From an uncultured Oscillospiraceae bacterium (GTDB taxonomy: Bacteria > Bacillota > Clostridia > Oscillospirales > JAAYXM01): a DNA stretch of 25,333 bases. The notes beneath the pieces are model-generated. The model searched no databases. It worked only from the letters and a program-made list of their open reading frames with translations, and was not told where the DNA came from. Position numbers and translations under genes: made by a program. This document shows, piece by piece, positions 23,038 to 25,333 of the stretch (the first letter of the stretch is position 1; every line of letters begins with the position of its first letter). The stretch lies in the NCBI GenBank assembly GCA_934646115.1, contig CAKUEM010000028.1, forward strand, positions 1-25,333, in the 5' to 3' direction.

Positions 23038-24694
23038 CGATCTCACCATTTTTCGCCACATCGATCTTTTCCGCCGCCGGGCGCTTGGGCAGCCCCGGCA
23101 TTGTCATGATATCGCCCGCAAGCGCAACCACAAAGCCCGCGCCAGCACTCAGACGCACATCGCGGATATGCAGCGAAAATCCGCTCGGTCGCCCCAGCAG
23201 CGCCGCGTCATCCGACAGCGAATATTGCGTTTTCGCAATGCAAACCGGAAGCTCGCCAAAACCGAGCACCTCGATCTGCGCCATCGCGCGCGCCGCCGCG
23301 GTCGTGAATTCCACGCCGTCCGCGCCGTAGATCGTCTTTGCGATCGCCTCAATTTTCTCGCGGATCGGCAGCGTTTCGGGATAAATCGGCTCAAATTGCG
23401 AACGACCGGAATCCGCAACGGCAAGCACCTTCTCCGCAAGCGCAATGCCGCCCTCGCCGCCGCGCGCAAACACCTCGCTTAACGCATATTCCGCGCCCAG
23501 GCGCTTACAGGTCTCCTCGATCAGCGCAAGCTCTGCATCCGTATCGCTCGCGAAACGGTTGATCGCAACCACGACCGGAACGCCGAATTTCGCGATATTT
23601 TCAATGTGTGCCTCCAGATTGACGATACCGCGCCGCAGCGCCTCCAAATTCTCTCCCGCGAGCTGATCCTTCGCCACGCCGCCGTTATATTTCAGCGCGC
23701 GCACCGTGGCGACCAGCACGGCGCAATCCGGATGCAGCCCCGCCTTACGGCACTTGATATCAAAAAATTTCTCCGCGCCGAGATCTGCGCCGAAGCCCGC
23801 CTCGGTCACGACATAATCCGCAAGCTTGAGCGCAAGCGTCGTCGCACGCACGGAGTTGCAGCCGTGGGCGATATTGGCAAACGGTCCGCCATGCATGATG
23901 CAGGGCGTACCCTCCAGCGTCTGCACCAGATTGGGCAGCACCGCGTCTTTCATAAGCGCCGCCATCGCGCCCTCTGCATGCAGGTCGCGCGCATGCACCG
24001 CCTCGCCGCCGTATGTGTAAGCGACAAGCATCTCTCCAAAGCGCGCTTTTAAATCCTCTAAATCTTTTGCGAGGCAAAGGATCGCCATCACTTCGCTCGC
24101 CACGGTGATCATAAACCCATCCTCGCGCGGCACGCCGTTTGTTTTTCCGCCCAGCCCGATGACGATATTACGCAGCGCGCGGTCATTCATATCCAACACG
24201 CGCTTTATCATGATGCGCCGCGGATCGATATTCAGCGCATTCCCCTGCTGGATGTGGTTATCGATCAGTGCACAAAGCAGATTGTTTGCGCTTGTGATCG
24301 CGTGCATATCGCCGGTAAAATGCAGATTGATGTCCTCCATCGGAACGACCTGCGCATATCCGCCGCCCGCAGCGCCGCCCTTGATGCCGAACACCGGCCC
24401 GAGCGACGGCTCGCGCAGCGCGATGATCGCATTTTTCGAAAGCTTGCCCAGCGCCTGACCAAGCCCGACCGTTGTGGTTGTTTTCCCTTCTCCTGCCGGA
24501 GTGGGATTGATGGCGGTGACCAAAATGAGCTTCCCGTCCGGTCGTTCCTTCACGCGCTCGAACAGCGCCTCAGAAAGCTTTGCCTTATAATGCCCATACG
24601 GCAGAAGCTCGTCTTCCAAAACCCCTATTTTTTTCGCGATTTCCGTAATTTTTAAAAGTTTTGCACCCTGTGCGATCTCGATATCTGTCAGCAT
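23024..24694 (-). CDS. fhs: Formate-tetrahydrofolate ligase
   Basis: 556 residues, family length. It begins MLTDIEIAQGAKLLKITEIA. The P-loop is TPAGEGKTT (65-73). Other landmarks are REPSLGPVFGIKGGAAGGGYAQ, the folate and formate region DINLHFTGDMHAI, and C-terminal TMPGLPKRPAAEKID. It makes 10-formyl-THF from formate, THF and ATP, feeding purine synthesis and, in acetogens, the methyl branch of the Wood-Ljungdahl pathway; no other pathway gene is present here, so acetogenesis should not be inferred. GGAGGA (24703-24708) lies 8 nt upstream. It is the first gene of a run through upp. Confidence 0.97.
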   Translation of the reverse strand: MLTDIEIAQGAKLLKITEIAKKIGVLEDELLPYGHYKAKLSEALFERVKERPDGKLILVTAINPTPAGEGKTTTTVGLGQALGKLSKNAIIALREPSLGPVFGIKGGAAGGGYAQVVPMEDINLHFTGDMHAITSANNLLCALIDNHIQQGNALNIDPRRIMIKRVLDMNDRALRNIVIGLGGKTNGVPREDGFMITVASEVMAILCLAKDLEDLKARFGEMLVAYTYGGEAVHARDLHAEGAMAALMKDAVLPNLVQTLEGTPCIMHGGPFANIAHGCNSVRATTLALKLADYVVTEAGFGADLGAEKFFDIKCRKAGLHPDCAVLVATVRALKYNGGVAKDQLAGENLEALRRGIVNLEAHIENIAKFGVPVVVAINRFASDTDAELALIEETCKRLGAEYALSEVFARGGEGGIALAEKVLAVADSGRSQFEPIYPETLPIREKIEAIAKTIYGADGVEFTTAAARAMAQIEVLGFGELPVCIAKTQYSLSDDAALLGRPSGFSLHIRDVRLSAGAGFVVALAGDIMTMPGLPKRPAAEKIDVAKNGEIDGLF

Positions 24695-24740
24695 ATGATG
24701 CGTCCTCCGTTTTCATTTACCCTCCCGGGGGATTACCTAT

Positions 24741-24769
24741 ATTATACATAAACTTATCTTTATCCGCAA
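24741..24769 (-). promoter_or_regulatory. Sigma-A promoter of fhs
   Basis: On the minus strand TTGCGG (24764-24769) and TATAAT (24741-24746) are 17 bp apart. The leader is about 40 nt. Confidence 0.7.
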
Positions 24770-24797
24770 GCCTTCGCGCTATTTTATAAAAACCAGG

Positions 24798-24826
24798 TTG
24801 CCGCGGCGCACGCTTTGTGCTAAAAT
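24798..24826 (+). promoter_or_regulatory. Sigma-A promoter of the SEDS gene
   Basis: TTGCCG (24798-24803) and TAAAAT (24821-24826) are 17 bp apart, with TGC before the -10. It is divergent from the fhs promoter. Confidence 0.6.
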
Positions 24827-24859
24827 ATGCTTATCTTACAAGGAATCGAGGGGATGCTC

Positions 24860-25333
24860 ATGGACGCGTTTTGGGCAAATTTGCGCGCATTTTTTAAAAA
24901 AATCGATCTGCTTTTGCTCCTGCTCATCCTCGGCGCAACCGCGTTTGGCGTTGTGCTGATCGCAAGTGCGACCGCCAGCTATCATTCGACGTCCTATCTC
25001 AAGGTACAGCTGGTCTCCGCCGGCATCGGCGTTGTGCTTTACATCCTGCTGTCGCTCGCCGATTTAGACTCGGTCTGTCATCTTTGGAAATATTTATATG
25101 TAGTCAATCTGCTTTTGATCGGGTCACTCTTGTTTTTCGGCGTGGGAGGAGACGAAACCGGAAACCGCGCATGGATCCGTTTCGGCTCGATCGGTATTCA
25201 GCCGGCGGAATTCGGCAAGGTGCTTTTTATTTTAACGCTTTCCGGGCATATGTACCAGCTGCGTGAAGAGCTTTTTTCGCTCAAGTCGATTGGGCTTCTG
25301 CTCGTTCACGGCATGATCCCGATCGGCATGGTC
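24860..25333 (+). CDS. FtsW/RodA-type SEDS peptidoglycan polymerase, partial
   Basis: 158 codons are visible and the frame is open at the right edge. The ATG at 24860 has GAGGGG 6 nt upstream; an ATG two codons earlier (24854) with AAGGA is equally possible. Hydrophobic segments near residues 18-42, 49-66 and 75-94 precede the SEDS signature GNRAWIRFGSIGIQPAEFGKV (about 107-127), where Trp, the Gln-Pro-Ala-Glu-Phe stretch and Lys are typical. SEDS proteins polymerise glycan strands from lipid II with a class B PBP. Whether it is FtsW (division), RodA (elongation) or SpoVE cannot be decided from the N-terminal third. Confidence 0.92.
   Translation, partial: MDAFWANLRAFFKKIDLLLLLLILGATAFGVVLIASATASYHSTSYLKVQLVSAGIGVVLYILLSLADLDSVCHLWKYLYVVNLLLIGSLLFFGVGGDETGNRAWIRFGSIGIQPAEFGKVLFILTLSGHMYQLREELFSLKSIGLLLVHGMIPIGMV

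Overview
The window looks like the chromosome of a Gram-positive anaerobe of the class Clostridia (Bacillota). The evidence is strong AGGAGG-type ribosome binding sites, sigma-A promoters that are often extended (TGn next to the -10), S-layer homology repeats, formate-tetrahydrofolate ligase, Rrf2 and AbrB-type regulators, and a dense arrangement with several ATGA stop/start overlaps. From about 8.54 kb rightward the DNA is GC-rich housekeeping sequence. From 1 to about 8.5 kb it is visibly AT-rich. No rRNA, tRNA or CRISPR array was seen.

Layout. (1) 1-8,540, minus strand: a two-gene secreted-protein operon. A 1,028-residue subtilisin-like protease carries seven RCC1-type propeller repeats and a beta-rich C-terminal module. 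Its stop codon lies 16 bases before the start of a giant secreted RHS/YD-repeat protein, of which 1,692 codons are visible; its C-terminal tip is off the left edge. One good sigma-A promoter with a leader of about 190 nt serves the operon. A 67-bp near-perfect palindrome resembling joined insertion-sequence ends sits exactly where the composition changes. (2) 8,570-12,840, minus: a small membrane protein overlapping an aconitase-superfamily hydratase, then an LDH-fold dehydrogenase (substrate-loop residue Arg, where lactate dehydrogenases have Gln) with a Rex-like operator, then an Fe-S type Rrf2 regulator. (3) 12,904-15,273, minus: a secreted GHL10 glycosidase / SLH / N-acetylmuramoyl-L-alanine amidase fusion with a long structured leader. 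(4) 15,627-16,862, plus: rimM-trmD, closed by a bidirectional terminator. (5) 16,893-20,668, minus: AbrB-like regulator plus acyltransferase (ATGA-coupled), then nicotinate phosphoribosyltransferase plus a sugar-transfer-associated ATP-grasp protein (ATGA-coupled). (6) 20,811-24,694, minus: fhs-tsaE-tsaB-rpiB-upp, a tight housekeeping operon. (7) 24,860 to the right edge, plus: the start of a FtsW/RodA-type SEDS gene, divergent from fhs.

Functionally, most of the right two thirds is core metabolism (one-carbon, NAD and pyrimidine salvage, pentose phosphate), tRNA modification (m1G37 and t6A) and cell-wall biology. The left third is accessory. The protease-RHS pair is the best candidate for an under-described system. 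The Gln-to-Arg change in the LDH-like enzyme is the sharpest single-residue prediction. All calls come from reading the sequence; no database search was possible.
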